Positions 27,301 through 34,476 are shown, numbered from the stretch's first letter. The stretch is 38,026 bases of DNA from an uncultured Porphyromonadaceae bacterium (GCA_900550645.1 URTA01000020.1:1-38026), one strand, 5' to 3'. The notes: generated by a model not told the origin, from the letters alone. A program made the numbers and translations.

Positions 27301-28914
27301 CGCATCTACGTTGACGTTATCGTCGCTGACGGCGAGATGCAGCGCATCGGCACTGTTAACTATGAGGACGCTCCCTCCGAGGGGTGGCAGAAGGCGCAGT
27401 TCAGCCTCGACGCTTACGCCGGCTCGGGTCTGCCCGTTCAGGTAGCCTTTACCGCAAAATGCCCCGAGGGCGTGGCTTTCGTACACATCGACAATATCAT
27501 GGTCAAGGAGAACTATGACTACAACCTCGCGCTGACCGGCTTCAACGTGCCCTCGCGCATGATGGTCGGCGAACTCTCCAAAATCCGTGTCCAGGTCGAG
27601 AACCGTGGCAAGAAGACTGCCAAGGACTTCAGCGTGGAGCTATACCGCGACGGCAAGCTCGAGCAGACGCTCGAGGGTGTCACCACGCTCCCTGACGGCG
27701 TGCGCGAGTACGTGTTTGACGTTACACCCTCCAACACCTGGAGCGACAACGTGACTTGGCATGCCAAGGTGGTCTATGCCAACGACCAGTATGACGGCGA
27801 CAATACGTCAGCGACCATGGAGACCAAGCTCAACCGCCCGAACTATCCCGCAATCCATGACCTCGAGGGAACAGCCGAGAACGGCAAGGACATCCTCCTG
27901 ACATGGAGCGAGCCGACCATAGGCACTGCCGGCGGAGAGCGTCAGACAGAGACCGTAGACAACTTCGCGCAGTTCTCGATAGACAACTTCGGCGAGTGGA
28001 CTGTCCGCGACGCTGACAAGGGCACGACCGTGGGCATTGCAAGCCCCACAGGCTCGTCGCTGCAGTACCCCAACGCAGGCGGTGCAATGGCGTTCATGGC
28101 CTTCAACCCCTCTGCCGCCGGCATCCCCGTGGAGAACGAGGACGGCACTCCCACTGACTGGGCTCCCCACAGCGGCGACCAGGTGTTCGCCTCCTTCTGC
28201 TCCAACACCGGCAAGAACGACGACTGGCTCATCTCGCCGCTGCTCCCCGGCATAGAGCAGGAAATCTCGTTCTGGGTCAAGTCGCTGACTTCTGAATACG
28301 GCTTTGAGCGTTACGAGGTGTACTATTCCACGACAGGCATCGAGCCCGAGGACTTCAAGATAATTGGCGACCTGCGTTCCGCTCCTGTGCAGTGGTACGA
28401 GGAGAAGGTGACGCTCCCAGAGGGCGCACGCTACTTCGCGATACGCTGCGTCTCGGAAGATGCGTACATCTTCATGGTGGACGACATCAGCTTCTACGCC
28501 TCCGATTCCTACACCGGCGAGCTTTCGCTCATGGGTTACAACGTCTACCGCGACGATGCGTGCCTGACAGCAGAGCCGATTATGGAACTCGAGTATACCG
28601 ACACCCCCGACGACACCGCGTTCCACGACTATGCCGTGACCGTGGTCTATGACAAGGGCGAGAGCGCATACTCCAACATCCTGCGCATCAGCACCCTCGC
28701 AGTAGACGGCGTCAGCGCGGACAGCGTGGCTGTCACCGCCGGTGACGGCAACATCACCGTTACAGGGGCTGACGGCATGCAGGTGACGGTCTATGCAGTA
28801 GACGGCCGCAAGGTGACATCGTTCATCGGCACTGGCCGCGACGAGGTTTCGGTCACAGCCGGCGTTTACCTGGTGAGCGCAGGCAAGAAGAGCTGCAAAG
28901 TGATGGTAAGATGA
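24343..28914 (+). CDS. Giant secreted multi-FN3 choice-of-anchor-J protein
   Basis: This 1523-residue secreted protein has a signal peptide at about 1-24 (MKRKLFTLLAAAAIGGVFTQ). Residues 80-335 look like a beta-propeller (repeated blades such as GKYYYTSYMTF, AYDPTTGNAYG, SSQGDVYGVGLDG). At least three fibronectin type III-like domains and three jelly-roll modules with DDW/NDWLFTP or DDWLISPLL and VDDI/IDNIMV signatures follow, as in choice-of-anchor-J or cleaved-adhesin domains. It ends VTVYAVDGRKV...GVYLVSAGKKSCKVMVR, a type IX sorting-like tail. No catalytic motif is seen, so it is probably an adhesin or glycan/protein-binding surface protein. It shares an operon with the M6 protease, suggesting joint surface work. 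A strong terminator follows. Confidence 0.82.
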   Translation: MKRKLFTLLAAAAIGGVFTQSAEARQVPLGRVSSAETAAMQRHADKAGKATALEMVPRLKAGSLTGHGFPQTRPYAAPAAMPMYSVGKITTADAQKIYGGAIYADTWTSDYQPVGIYAFDKTDGSTLQPVKVGEDYVVTGGGCFANGKYYYTSYMTFMGMIMAQMYVVNFETWEIERDAYVETGAVAQDMAYDPTTGNAYGCFMNDDGDGWVFGFLNLETGKRTRLKDLDLIILSVGVSSQGDVYGVGLDGVFYKFDKRTGDRTAIGATGRRPSYSASGCFDLATDTFYWECMEADAKARLYTIDLNTGAATYITDIAQNMEMTGMFIPVPEAEDDAPAAVADLGIDFAGEALSGYVTFTMPTMTFASEKSLTGELTYTLAVNEEEHTTATAAAGEAVRVPLTVAAPDNYRLSVTVSNTVGKSPLTQTEKWIGADVPDAVADLKLVRNVRNGIMTLTWTAPAESVHGGYYDMGDVKYTIHRFPGDVEVAKDFSETTFAETVEDGEGFDLYHYTVTPSFKGYSGATSESNKVGVGVQPLPYFNAIDSDDDFANLTVEDTNGDEETWIFDIIRNSARCKYSAANSYKEPMNDWLFTPAVRLSSDRMYHFSARISSHGSIGTERAELGFGSLPESTSMTVIAGPKDIKTADGIIMDGYVNVASEGKYYFGVHGCSRADQLYLYADDLRIEEGPLLGTPGAVTDLSITPASQGKLETSISFKAPAKTVEGNDLSSISSITIKRNGKLVTTIENPAPGAEVKYTDSQAEQSDNVYVITAANDKGEGYSVSKTVYVGHDRPGLPVNVTAKEQGGKVVITWEAPAKSETGGYFDPSALTYTVLRANDEAELATGLTALTFTDDNPPLGGYRQEFFQYYVYAQSPAGYGYGQASNTVTVGTPYELPFIESFPDGRLNCDPWDVRIPEGSSGTWSITHEGQTPTAAPYDNDGGLVTFKSQEEGDSGTLVSSKIDLGDAESPVVEFRWFATKLEDCRIYVDVIVADGEMQRIGTVNYEDAPSEGWQKAQFSLDAYAGSGLPVQVAFTAKCPEGVAFVHIDNIMVKENYDYNLALTGFNVPSRMMVGELSKIRVQVENRGKKTAKDFSVELYRDGKLEQTLEGVTTLPDGVREYVFDVTPSNTWSDNVTWHAKVVYANDQYDGDNTSATMETKLNRPNYPAIHDLEGTAENGKDILLTWSEPTIGTAGGERQTETVDNFAQFSIDNFGEWTVRDADKGTTVGIASPTGSSLQYPNAGGAMAFMAFNPSAAGIPVENEDGTPTDWAPHSGDQVFASFCSNTGKNDDWLISPLLPGIEQEISFWVKSLTSEYGFERYEVYYSTTGIEPEDFKIIGDLRSAPVQWYEEKVTLPEGARYFAIRCVSEDAYIFMVDDISFYASDSYTGELSLMGYNVYRDDACLTAEPIMELEYTDTPDDTAFHDYAVTVVYDKGESAYSNILRISTLAVDGVSADSVAVTAGDGNITVTGADGMQVTVYAVDGRKVTSFIGTGRDEVSVTAGVYLVSAGKKSCKVMVR

Positions 28915-28990
28915 TAACCGGATAGGAAAGGCAGGCCGTGGCGGCGTGCGGTCGGTTGCACACGCCCGGTTTGCCGACCCTGGCCAACGA

Positions 28991-29025
28991 GAGGGGGCTG
29001 CGTCAGAGATTGGCGCAGCCCCCTC
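28991..29025 (+). terminator. Strong hairpin terminator after the giant surface protein
   Basis: Perfect 12-nt arms, GAGGGGGCTGCG (28991-29002) and CGCAGCCCCCTC (29014-29025), flank an 11-nt loop and are followed by a T-rich GCTTATTATT. It lies 76 bases after the stop codon. Confidence 0.8.
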
Positions 29026-29052
29026 GCTTATTATTGCTTCCTGTTTCCTCCC

Positions 29053-29156
29053 TGTTCGGGTGTTCGGTTTGTTCGGTCTGTTCGGGGCAGGGAATGCCCG
29101 AACATGGCCGAACGCAACCGAACAAGGCGAACAGTCAACTTCCGTCAGGAAAGTTG
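29053..29156. repeat. TGTTCGG inverted repeat element, copy A, with trailing hairpin
   Basis: TGTTCGG occurs four times on the left (starting 29053, 29061, 29070, 29079) and the complementary CGAAC core four times on the right (to 29134), at 8-10 nt spacing. The halves fold back on each other. A second hairpin with CAACTTCC and GGAAAGTTG around GTCA follows at 29136-29156. Confidence 0.8.
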
Positions 29157-29378
29157 CCACCGCTTCTCGGAGAACTCCGAGGTCTCCGAGTACTCCGATG
29201 AGGGCAACCCGATTTTGTCGGCAGCAGCTTTCCCGTCGGGGGTGCATTGCTCTGCGTCGGCAGGAAGCTTGCCCTCGTCGGCAGTGCAGCCCTCTTCCTC
29301 TGACAGACAGATATATACTATATTTAATGTATAGTATGTATACGACACCCCCTGCCATAACTGCTTACGCACTGTCAT
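29145..29378 (-). CDS. Possible small protein of 77 residues
   Basis: I do not recognise this frame. It starts MTVRKQLWQG, has an acidic, Ala- and Ser-rich second half (SSEYSETSEFSEK) read from the CTCCGAG cluster, and stops inside the trailing hairpin of repeat copy A. The only support for it is a TAATTTTG -7 box at 29395-29402, about 17 bases before the ATG. It overlaps repeat elements and may be chance. Confidence 0.2.
   Translation of the reverse strand: MTVRKQLWQGVSYTYYTLNIVYICLSEEEGCTADEGKLPADAEQCTPDGKAAADKIGLPSSEYSETSEFSEKRWQLS
29166..29201. repeat. CTCCGAG 9-nt tandem cluster, copy A
   Basis: Units start exactly every 9 nt at 29166, 29175, 29184 and 29193: CTCGGAGAA, CTCCGAGGT, CTCCGAGTA, CTCCGATGA. 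The core CTCSGAG is nearly its own reverse complement. Confidence 0.8.
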
Positions 29379-29394
29379 AGCATCTCCGACGGTG

Positions 29395-29402
29395 CAAAAT
29401 TA
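29395..29402 (-). promoter_or_regulatory. Bacteroidetes -7 box inside the repeat region
   Basis: TAATTTTG on the minus strand matches TAnnTTTG exactly. No TTTG -33 element is seen. It could drive a short transcript through the repeat elements. Confidence 0.35.
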
Positions 29403-29459
29403 CAACATTCCTCCGACGCGAAAACCGCTGTTTAACATTTGCGGCGATGAGGTCGCACG

Positions 29460-29486
29460 CTCGGAGTACTCGGAGTACTCCGATGA
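29460..29486. repeat. CTCCGAG 9-nt tandem cluster, copy B
   Basis: Units start every 9 nt at 29460, 29469 and 29478: CTCGGAGTA twice, then CTCCGATGA, the same last unit as copy A. Confidence 0.8.
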
Positions 29487-29499
29487 ATATAAGCAGAAG

Positions 29500-29588
29500 T
29501 GTTCGGGTGTTCGGTCTGTTCGGGGGCTGTGGACGACCGAACACAGCCGAACATAACCGAACAGGCTGCTTCTGTCAGGGATAAGCAG
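29500..29588. repeat. TGTTCGG inverted repeat element, copy B, with trailing hairpin
   Basis: Three TGTTCGG units on the left and three CCGAACA units on the right (to 29564) form an inverted repeat. The trailing hairpin CTGCTT/AAGCAG around CTGTCAGGG at 29566-29588 differs in sequence from copy A but keeps the pairing and the GTCA loop, which looks like covariation. Confidence 0.8.
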
Positions 29589-29591
29589 AGG

Positions 29592-29637
29592 TGTTAACCC
29601 TGTTAACCTGCCACGGGGCGGTTAACGAGGTTAACAG
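29592..29637. repeat. GTTAACC inverted repeat element
   Basis: TGTTAACCC and TGTTAACCT sit 9 nt apart on the left. GGTTAACGA and GGTTAACAG sit 9 nt apart on the right. The centre is CCACGGGGC. The design is the same as the TGTTCGG elements but with an unrelated core word. Confidence 0.8.
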
Positions 29638-29667
29638 AGGAAACACGGTAAACAAATATCAGGAATA

Positions 29668-29753
29668 TGTTCGGGTGTTCGGTCTGTTCGGGGGCTGGGA
29701 ACGCCCGAACAAGCCGAACAAAGCCGAACAGTCAACTTCCGTCAAGGACGTTG
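29668..29753. repeat. TGTTCGG inverted repeat element, copy C, with trailing hairpin
   Basis: Three TGTTCGG units and three CCGAACA units (to 29731) flank GGGGGCTGGGAACG. The trailing hairpin at 29733-29753 pairs CAAC..CC with GG..GTTG around GTCA. It is the closest relative of copy B in the left half and of copy A in the trailing part. Confidence 0.8.
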
Positions 29754-29814
29754 TTTCACCTGTTTCACCGTTTCAGGGGTGCAACAAATGAAACAGATGC
29801 AACACGTGCAACGG
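29752..29814. repeat. GTTTCAC/TGCAAC 9-nt periodic element
   Basis: Units begin at 29752, 29761 and 29770 (TGTTTCACC twice, GTTTCAGGG), then 29780, 29789, 29798 and 29807 (TGCAACAAA, TGAAACAGA, TGCAACACG, TGCAACGGT). The spacing is 9 nt almost throughout. GTTTCA and TGAAAC are reverse complements, giving an inverted repeat with further TGCAAC units. Confidence 0.75.
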
Positions 29815-29840
29815 TGGCAGCGGCTGTTGTCGCCCCCCTG

Positions 29841-31223
29841 CTACTTCTTGCGCTTCTTCGCTGCTGTCTTGGGCTTTGCCGTTGCGGCTGCTGGCTTCGG
29901 CGATGCCTTGGGCGCATCTGCGTCGTTGGCGGCGTTGGTGCGCAGCGTTGCCAGTTCCTTCTTGAGCTGCTGTATCTCCGCCGCCTGGTTGCGTATCGTG
30001 AGCAGCAGCGGGTTCAGCTCCTCGTTCTCGATTTCTTCCGGGTACTGCTCGCGTACACGCACCATGAAGTCGGCGAGGACGTTCATATAGTTGATGAAAG
30101 CGTCAAAGGGGGACTCGTACGGGCTGAACGATGCGTGTGTCGCCCCGTCGGCGAGGTTCTTGGTGCTCATGTAGTAGAAGTGGTCGGAACTTTGCAGGAA
30201 CAGCCAGTCCTGTTTCAGCCGGCGGTCGGTGCACAGGTTTACACGGTCAGCTATAGAGTACAGTTTCTCGAGAGCTTCGCGCTGCATGGTGTTTCCGCGC
30301 CAAGCCGACACGTCGCGAGCCTCGTCTGTGCCTGACAGCGGGTAGGGTATCGACAGCGCGTCTACCGGCTTGAGCCGTGCGACCACGTCGGAGGGCGTAG
30401 TGAACTTCACGCCGCGCTGGCTGGCGAAATAGGGGAGTGCCTTGAGAAACTCGAATATGCCTGTTTCCCTGGGGAGGAACGAGCCGATGGTCTCCATGCT
30501 GAGGAAGATGTTGACCACCTGCTGGTCTTCGGGCAGCGAGGCTATCCAGTCGATGTACTTGTCTGCCGTCAGCGGGTACTCGTGCCAGCCGGGGTTGTTG
30601 AAGTTGAGGGCTATGTCCTCGGTCAGCTTGTCGTTGACGAGCAGCAGCCCCAGCGACTGCGCCGTGGCGGAGCGGTAGAGGAAGTTAGGCGACTTCCAGC
30701 CCAGGATGTGCTTCGCGCCTTCGGTGACGGCCGCGTCGTATCCCATGGAACGCATCATCGAGGCGATGTCGTCGTCAAATATCAGCTCGGTGTTGTACAT
30801 CACCTTTGACTCCACTCCGAACAGCCGCTTGACGATGCTGCGGTGCGTGCGTGCCTGCCGCTCAAACTCGGCGGGGTCTTGCAGCGAGGAGAGGCCGTGG
30901 GAGAATGTGCTGGCGAGGAACTCGACCTTGCCGGTGTCGGCAAGCTTGCGCAGCAGCTCGATGAACTCCGGCACATAGTTCTGCAGCTGGTCTATCGCCG
31001 TGCCGGAAATGGCGATGGCGCAGTGGAAGTCGTAGTCCGGGCTGTTCAGCAGGTCGAGCAGCACCCGGGCTGTCGGGATGTACGACTGCCGGGCAATGCG
31101 CGTGATGATCTCCTCGTTGGTCAGGTCATCGAAATAGTAGTGGTCATTGCCGATGTCGAAGAAGCGGTAACGTTTCAGCCGGAACGGCTGGTGTATCTTG
31201 AAGTACAGGCAAACTGATTTCAT
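29841..31223 (-). CDS. Glycoside hydrolase family 57 protein (alpha-amylase/glucanotransferase-like)
   Basis: This 460-residue cytoplasmic protein would act on alpha-glucans such as glycogen. The GH57 start VCLYFKIHQPFRLKRYRFF is clear, with an IAISGTAIDQL segment and the catalytic Glu at residue 146 in YNTEL; SMETIGSF lies later. The catalytic barrel ends near residue 390. Then comes a coiled-coil helix (LTIRNQAAEIQQLKKELATL) and a low-complexity tail rich in Ala, Lys and Pro that ends KKRKK. It is the third gene of an operon after the debranching enzyme and GT4, with a 28 bp gap. Whether it is an amylase or a branching/transferase enzyme cannot be decided from the sequence. Confidence 0.9.
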   Translation of the reverse strand: MKSVCLYFKIHQPFRLKRYRFFDIGNDHYYFDDLTNEEIITRIARQSYIPTARVLLDLLNSPDYDFHCAIAISGTAIDQLQNYVPEFIELLRKLADTGKVEFLASTFSHGLSSLQDPAEFERQARTHRSIVKRLFGVESKVMYNTELIFDDDIASMMRSMGYDAAVTEGAKHILGWKSPNFLYRSATAQSLGLLLVNDKLTEDIALNFNNPGWHEYPLTADKYIDWIASLPEDQQVVNIFLSMETIGSFLPRETGIFEFLKALPYFASQRGVKFTTPSDVVARLKPVDALSIPYPLSGTDEARDVSAWRGNTMQREALEKLYSIADRVNLCTDRRLKQDWLFLQSSDHFYYMSTKNLADGATHASFSPYESPFDAFINYMNVLADFMVRVREQYPEEIENEELNPLLLTIRNQAAEIQQLKKELATLRTNAANDADAPKASPKPAAATAKPKTAAKKRKK

Positions 31224-31251
31224 ATTCAGGTGTGTGTTGCTGCGCTGCGCG

Positions 31252-32508
31252 TCAGCGGATTAATGATTTGTAAATGTCGATAACTTTCTTGCCGGCTTTC
31301 TCCCACGTTATCCCCTTCAGCTCCTCGATGCCGTCGTGGCGGAGCTGCTCGTAGAGCGCGGGGTAGGAGATTATGGCGTGTATGGCGTCGGCCATCGCGT
31401 CGATGTCCCAGTAGTCGGTCTTGATGACGTTGTTCAGGATTTCGGCGCACCCCGACTGCTTGGAGATTATCGAGGGCACGCCCATCTGCATGGCCTCGAG
31501 CGGCGAGATGCCGAAAGGCTCGGAGACGGAGGGCATGATGTACACGTCGCTGTCGCGCAGCATCTCGTAGACCTGCCGCCCCTTGAGGAAGCCGGTGAAG
31601 TGGAAGCGGTCCGATATGCCCCGCTTGGCCACAAGGCCTATCATGGCGTCCATCATGTCGCCGCTGCCGGCCATGACGAAACGCACGCCCCGGTCCTTGC
31701 GCAGCACCTTGACTGCGGCCTCGACGAAATACTCGGGGCCTTTCTGCATGGTGATGCGGCCGAGAAACGTCACCACCTTGTCGCCGCCGGTGCGGCGCGG
31801 CAGGGAGAGCAGCTCGTCTGACAGCGGAATGACCGCGTTGTGCACGGTCGTCACCTTGCCCGGGTCTATGCCGTACTTCTCGATGACGGTGCGGCGCGTC
31901 AGGTCGGAGACGGTGATGATGTGGTCGGCATACGTCATGCCGTCCTTCTCAATGCTGAACACCGTCGGGTTGACGTTGCCACGCGAGCGGTCGAAGTCGG
32001 TGGCGTGGACGTGTATGACGAGCGGCTTGCCGGTGATGTTCTTGGCATGTATGCCCGCCGGGTATGTCAGCCAGTCGTGCGAGTGTATGATGTCGCACGG
32101 CACTGTACGCGCTATCACGCCAGCCACTATCGAGTAGTTGTTGATTTCCTCGAGTATGTTGTCCGGATACCGTCCGGAGAACTCCAGGCATCCGAGGTCG
32201 TTGAGCTTCATGTAGCTGAAGTCAGCGTATATATGGTCGCGCAGGTCGAAATAGAGCTGCGGGTCCATGTATTTGCCCAGCCGAGCGTTGACATAGTCCC
32301 AGTTCACGTCTTTCCACGCTATGGGGGTGTTGCACGCGCCGATGATGTTGGCAAACCCTTTCTCCTCGTCGCCCCAAGGCTTGGGTATTACAAACGAGAT
32401 GTCCATGTCGCCGTTGGCGTGCATACCCTTGGTCAGTCCGTAGCTGGCAGTGCCGAGGCCTCCGAGGATATGGGGCGGAAATTCCCACCCGAACATTAGA
32501 GCCTTCAT
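31252..32508 (-). CDS. GT4 glycosyltransferase, glycogen synthase-like
   Basis: This 418-residue protein begins MKALMFGWEFPPHILGGLGTA, the GGLG donor-site start of glycogen synthase-like GT4 enzymes. It has DIIHSHDWLTYPAG in the N-terminal Rossmann half. The C-terminal half has FLGRITMQKGPEYFVEA and then SVSEPFGISPLEAMQMGVPSI, the E-x7-E motif that binds the nucleotide sugar. It probably extends alpha-1,4-glucan chains from ADP- or UDP-glucose in the cytoplasm. It lies 3 bases after the debranching enzyme gene and 28 bases before the GH57 gene, an order conserved in Bacteroidales glycogen clusters as I know them. Confidence 0.92.
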   Translation of the reverse strand: MKALMFGWEFPPHILGGLGTASYGLTKGMHANGDMDISFVIPKPWGDEEKGFANIIGACNTPIAWKDVNWDYVNARLGKYMDPQLYFDLRDHIYADFSYMKLNDLGCLEFSGRYPDNILEEINNYSIVAGVIARTVPCDIIHSHDWLTYPAGIHAKNITGKPLVIHVHATDFDRSRGNVNPTVFSIEKDGMTYADHIITVSDLTRRTVIEKYGIDPGKVTTVHNAVIPLSDELLSLPRRTGGDKVVTFLGRITMQKGPEYFVEAAVKVLRKDRGVRFVMAGSGDMMDAMIGLVAKRGISDRFHFTGFLKGRQVYEMLRDSDVYIMPSVSEPFGISPLEAMQMGVPSIISKQSGCAEILNNVIKTDYWDIDAMADAIHAIISYPALYEQLRHDGIEELKGITWEKAGKKVIDIYKSLIR

Positions 32509-32511
32509 ATA

Positions 32512-34476
32512 TCAGTATAATTCCGTGGGTTGCAATTTTGTTATTTCCTTGATGTTGCGCAGCGTGCGGAGTATCTCGCCCACATTCTTGGCTGCGCTGA
32601 CCGCGCCGCGCCCCTGGTACGGCGGGTTGCCGTCATACATTTCTGACAGCGACCCGATGCACCCTTCGGTCATCTCGTCTTCGTAGCCTATGAGCATCCG
32701 CTCGATGAAGCCGGTGCCGCTCATGCCGTAGACCTTGAAATATGCGTCGGCGTAGAAGCCAAACAGCCACGGGCGGGCGGGGCCTTGGTGGACGGCATAC
32801 TCGCGCTCCCTCGGGTTGCCCACATACGCCGGGCGGTATGCGTAGCTCTTGGGCGAGAGCGAGCGCAGCCCCTTGGGCGTAAGCAGCTCGCGTGTCACCA
32901 TCTGCAGCACCTGTCGCGTCTCACCACGGTCGAGCGGCGAATACTCCAGCCCTATGGCTATCGCCATGTTGGGCCGCACCTCCTGGGCCGCACGGTTGCC
33001 GTCTACATAGTCATACAGCCAGCCGTAGCCGTTGAGGAACGTGTCGCGGAACGACTGCCGCACACGGTCAGCGAGCTGCCGTATGCCGGCCACATATCCC
33101 TCCTCGCCCTCCACGCCGTCGAGCAGCGAGGCCAGGAAGCACAGCGCGTTGTACCACAGCGCGTTGAACTCTACTACATAGCCTGTTCGCGGTATTATCG
33201 GGCTGCCGTTGACGCTCGCCGACATCCATGTCACGGGGACGTGCGTGCCGTCCGTAGAGACCAGTCCCGAATCCTCGAGCCGCAGGTTGCGCACCTTGCC
33301 GCTGCGCACATACTCCACTATCCGCTTCACGTCGCCGGCATAGAGGCGGCGGCACTCCGCAGTCCCCTGCGTGTGGCGGAACTGCTGTATCGCCCATACC
33401 GTCCACAGCGGAATGTCAGGCAGGTCTATCTCCAGGATCGTGCGGTCCTTGAAGCCCCGGTCGATGTAGCGGTAGAGCGCGTTCAGGAATGTCGAGATTA
33501 TCTCCTTGTACTCGTCAGTGTGGTTCACGTACAGCGTGCAGCCCGGCAAGGCTATCATCTCGTCGCGGGCGCGTACGTAGTACCACGGGTAGCCCGCCAT
33601 GATGTGCAGCCCCTCGCCGTCCTTGAGGTAGAACTGCTCTGCCGAGTTCTTAAGGCAGTTGTAGAAGCTCGTGCGGCAGGTGCGTGTCGCCAGCTCCTCG
33701 GCGTAGGTGCGGCCGAAAGCGTCAGGCGTGGCCTGGTATGTAGAGGCGGAGAATATGACCGGCTCGCCCGGGCGTATGTCCAGCTCGAAATACCCCGGCA
33801 CCCACAGGTCCTCCTTGTACGGCAGCCCCCGGTCGCGGTCCTTGCTGTACTCCACGCCCTTGTACCAGTGGCCGTCGCTGACCCAACGCGCCTCCTTGTC
33901 ACACTGCATGTACAGCTCCGGGTATCCCGGGTACAGGCAGGTGGCAATCCCCCCCGGGACATCGCGCACGGCAGTGTCTATGGCCGTGTTCTCGATGCAC
34001 AGCTCGTTGGAGTTGCGGAACGCCAGGAAGGGACGCAGCTGAAGCGTCGTGCGCGAGTGCGCCTCCTTGAGCGTGTATTTGATGAGTATGCGGTTCTCGT
34101 GAGAGATGAACACCTTCTCCTTGGTCAGTATCACGCCGCCTACGCGGTAGGTCAGCTTCGGCACGCTCTCGCAGTCAAACTCGCGGATGTATTTATGCCC
34201 GTTAGGGCTGAATATCTTCGCCCCGTACTGGTGTATGCCCAGGTTGAAAGGCGCGTCATGCTGTATCACCGTCTCGTCGAGCGACGAGAGCAGCACATGG
34301 GCCTTGTTGTCCATTTCCGCTATCGGGATGACGAGCAGGCCGTGCTGCTTGCGCGTGTTGCACCCCACGATCGTGGTGCAGTGGTAAGCCCCGGATTTGT
34401 TGGTGCGCAACATCTCCTTGGGGAGGCTCTGCTCCAGGTTGATCATGAGGCTCTTGTCAAATTTCAAGTAACTCAT
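32512..34476 (-). CDS. Glycogen debranching enzyme (amylo-alpha-1,6-glucosidase type, GH133-like)
   Basis: This protein of about 654 residues is the first gene of the glycogen operon. The N-terminal domain has NKSGAYHCTTIVGCNTRKQHGLL (read as NKSGAY, then TRKQHGLL), a hallmark of bacterial debranching enzymes. The C-terminal alpha/alpha toroid has MIALPGCTLY, DIPLWTVWAIQQF, and NPREREYAVHQGPARPWLFG, the general-acid region. It would remove alpha-1,6-linked glucose branches. The start MSYLKFDKSL at 34476 is preferred over a frame reaching 34560, because a consensus promoter at 34546-34577 leaves the extra part in the leader. The antisense strand holds a long frame that is a GC artefact. Confidence 0.92.
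   Translation of the reverse strand: MSYLKFDKSLMINLEQSLPKEMLRTNKSGAYHCTTIVGCNTRKQHGLLVIPIAEMDNKAHVLLSSLDETVIQHDAPFNLGIHQYGAKIFSPNGHKYIREFDCESVPKLTYRVGGVILTKEKVFISHENRILIKYTLKEAHSRTTLQLRPFLAFRNSNELCIENTAIDTAVRDVPGGIATCLYPGYPELYMQCDKEARWVSDGHWYKGVEYSKDRDRGLPYKEDLWVPGYFELDIRPGEPVIFSASTYQATPDAFGRTYAEELATRTCRTSFYNCLKNSAEQFYLKDGEGLHIMAGYPWYYVRARDEMIALPGCTLYVNHTDEYKEIISTFLNALYRYIDRGFKDRTILEIDLPDIPLWTVWAIQQFRHTQGTAECRRLYAGDVKRIVEYVRSGKVRNLRLEDSGLVSTDGTHVPVTWMSASVNGSPIIPRTGYVVEFNALWYNALCFLASLLDGVEGEEGYVAGIRQLADRVRQSFRDTFLNGYGWLYDYVDGNRAAQEVRPNMAIAIGLEYSPLDRGETRQVLQMVTRELLTPKGLRSLSPKSYAYRPAYVGNPREREYAVHQGPARPWLFGFYADAYFKVYGMSGTGFIERMLIGYEDEMTEGCIGSLSEMYDGNPPYQGRGAVSAAKNVGEILRTLRNIKEITKLQPTELY

Larger units (their letters stand above)
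28915..29840. other. 926 bp intergenic region between convergent genes, rich in short repeats
   Basis: This region separates the giant surface protein gene from the GH57 gene. Beyond the terminator it carries three copies of a TGTTCGG hairpin element, one GTTAACC element, one GTTTCAC/TGCAAC element and two CTCCGAG clusters. It also holds an A/T-rich hairpin (29315-29337) and a minus-strand -7 box. I see no gene of certain status in it; one 77-codon minus frame is listed separately. Confidence 0.7.

Noticed and set aside
27808..29358. A 516-codon minus-strand frame overlapping the end of the giant surface protein
   Set aside because: Most of it is antisense to the well-supported FN3/jelly-roll protein; the sequence is Ala/Arg/Cys-rich and has no domain pattern.
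29053..29814. CRISPR array
   Set aside because: The repeats are 7-9 nt with 1-2 nt between units and inverted halves, not 24-40 nt repeats with unique spacers, and no cas genes are present.
29667..30335. A 222-codon plus-strand frame beginning in repeat copy C
   Set aside because: The first part is repeat DNA and the rest is antisense to the GH57 gene; low-complexity Cys/Leu/Val sequence.
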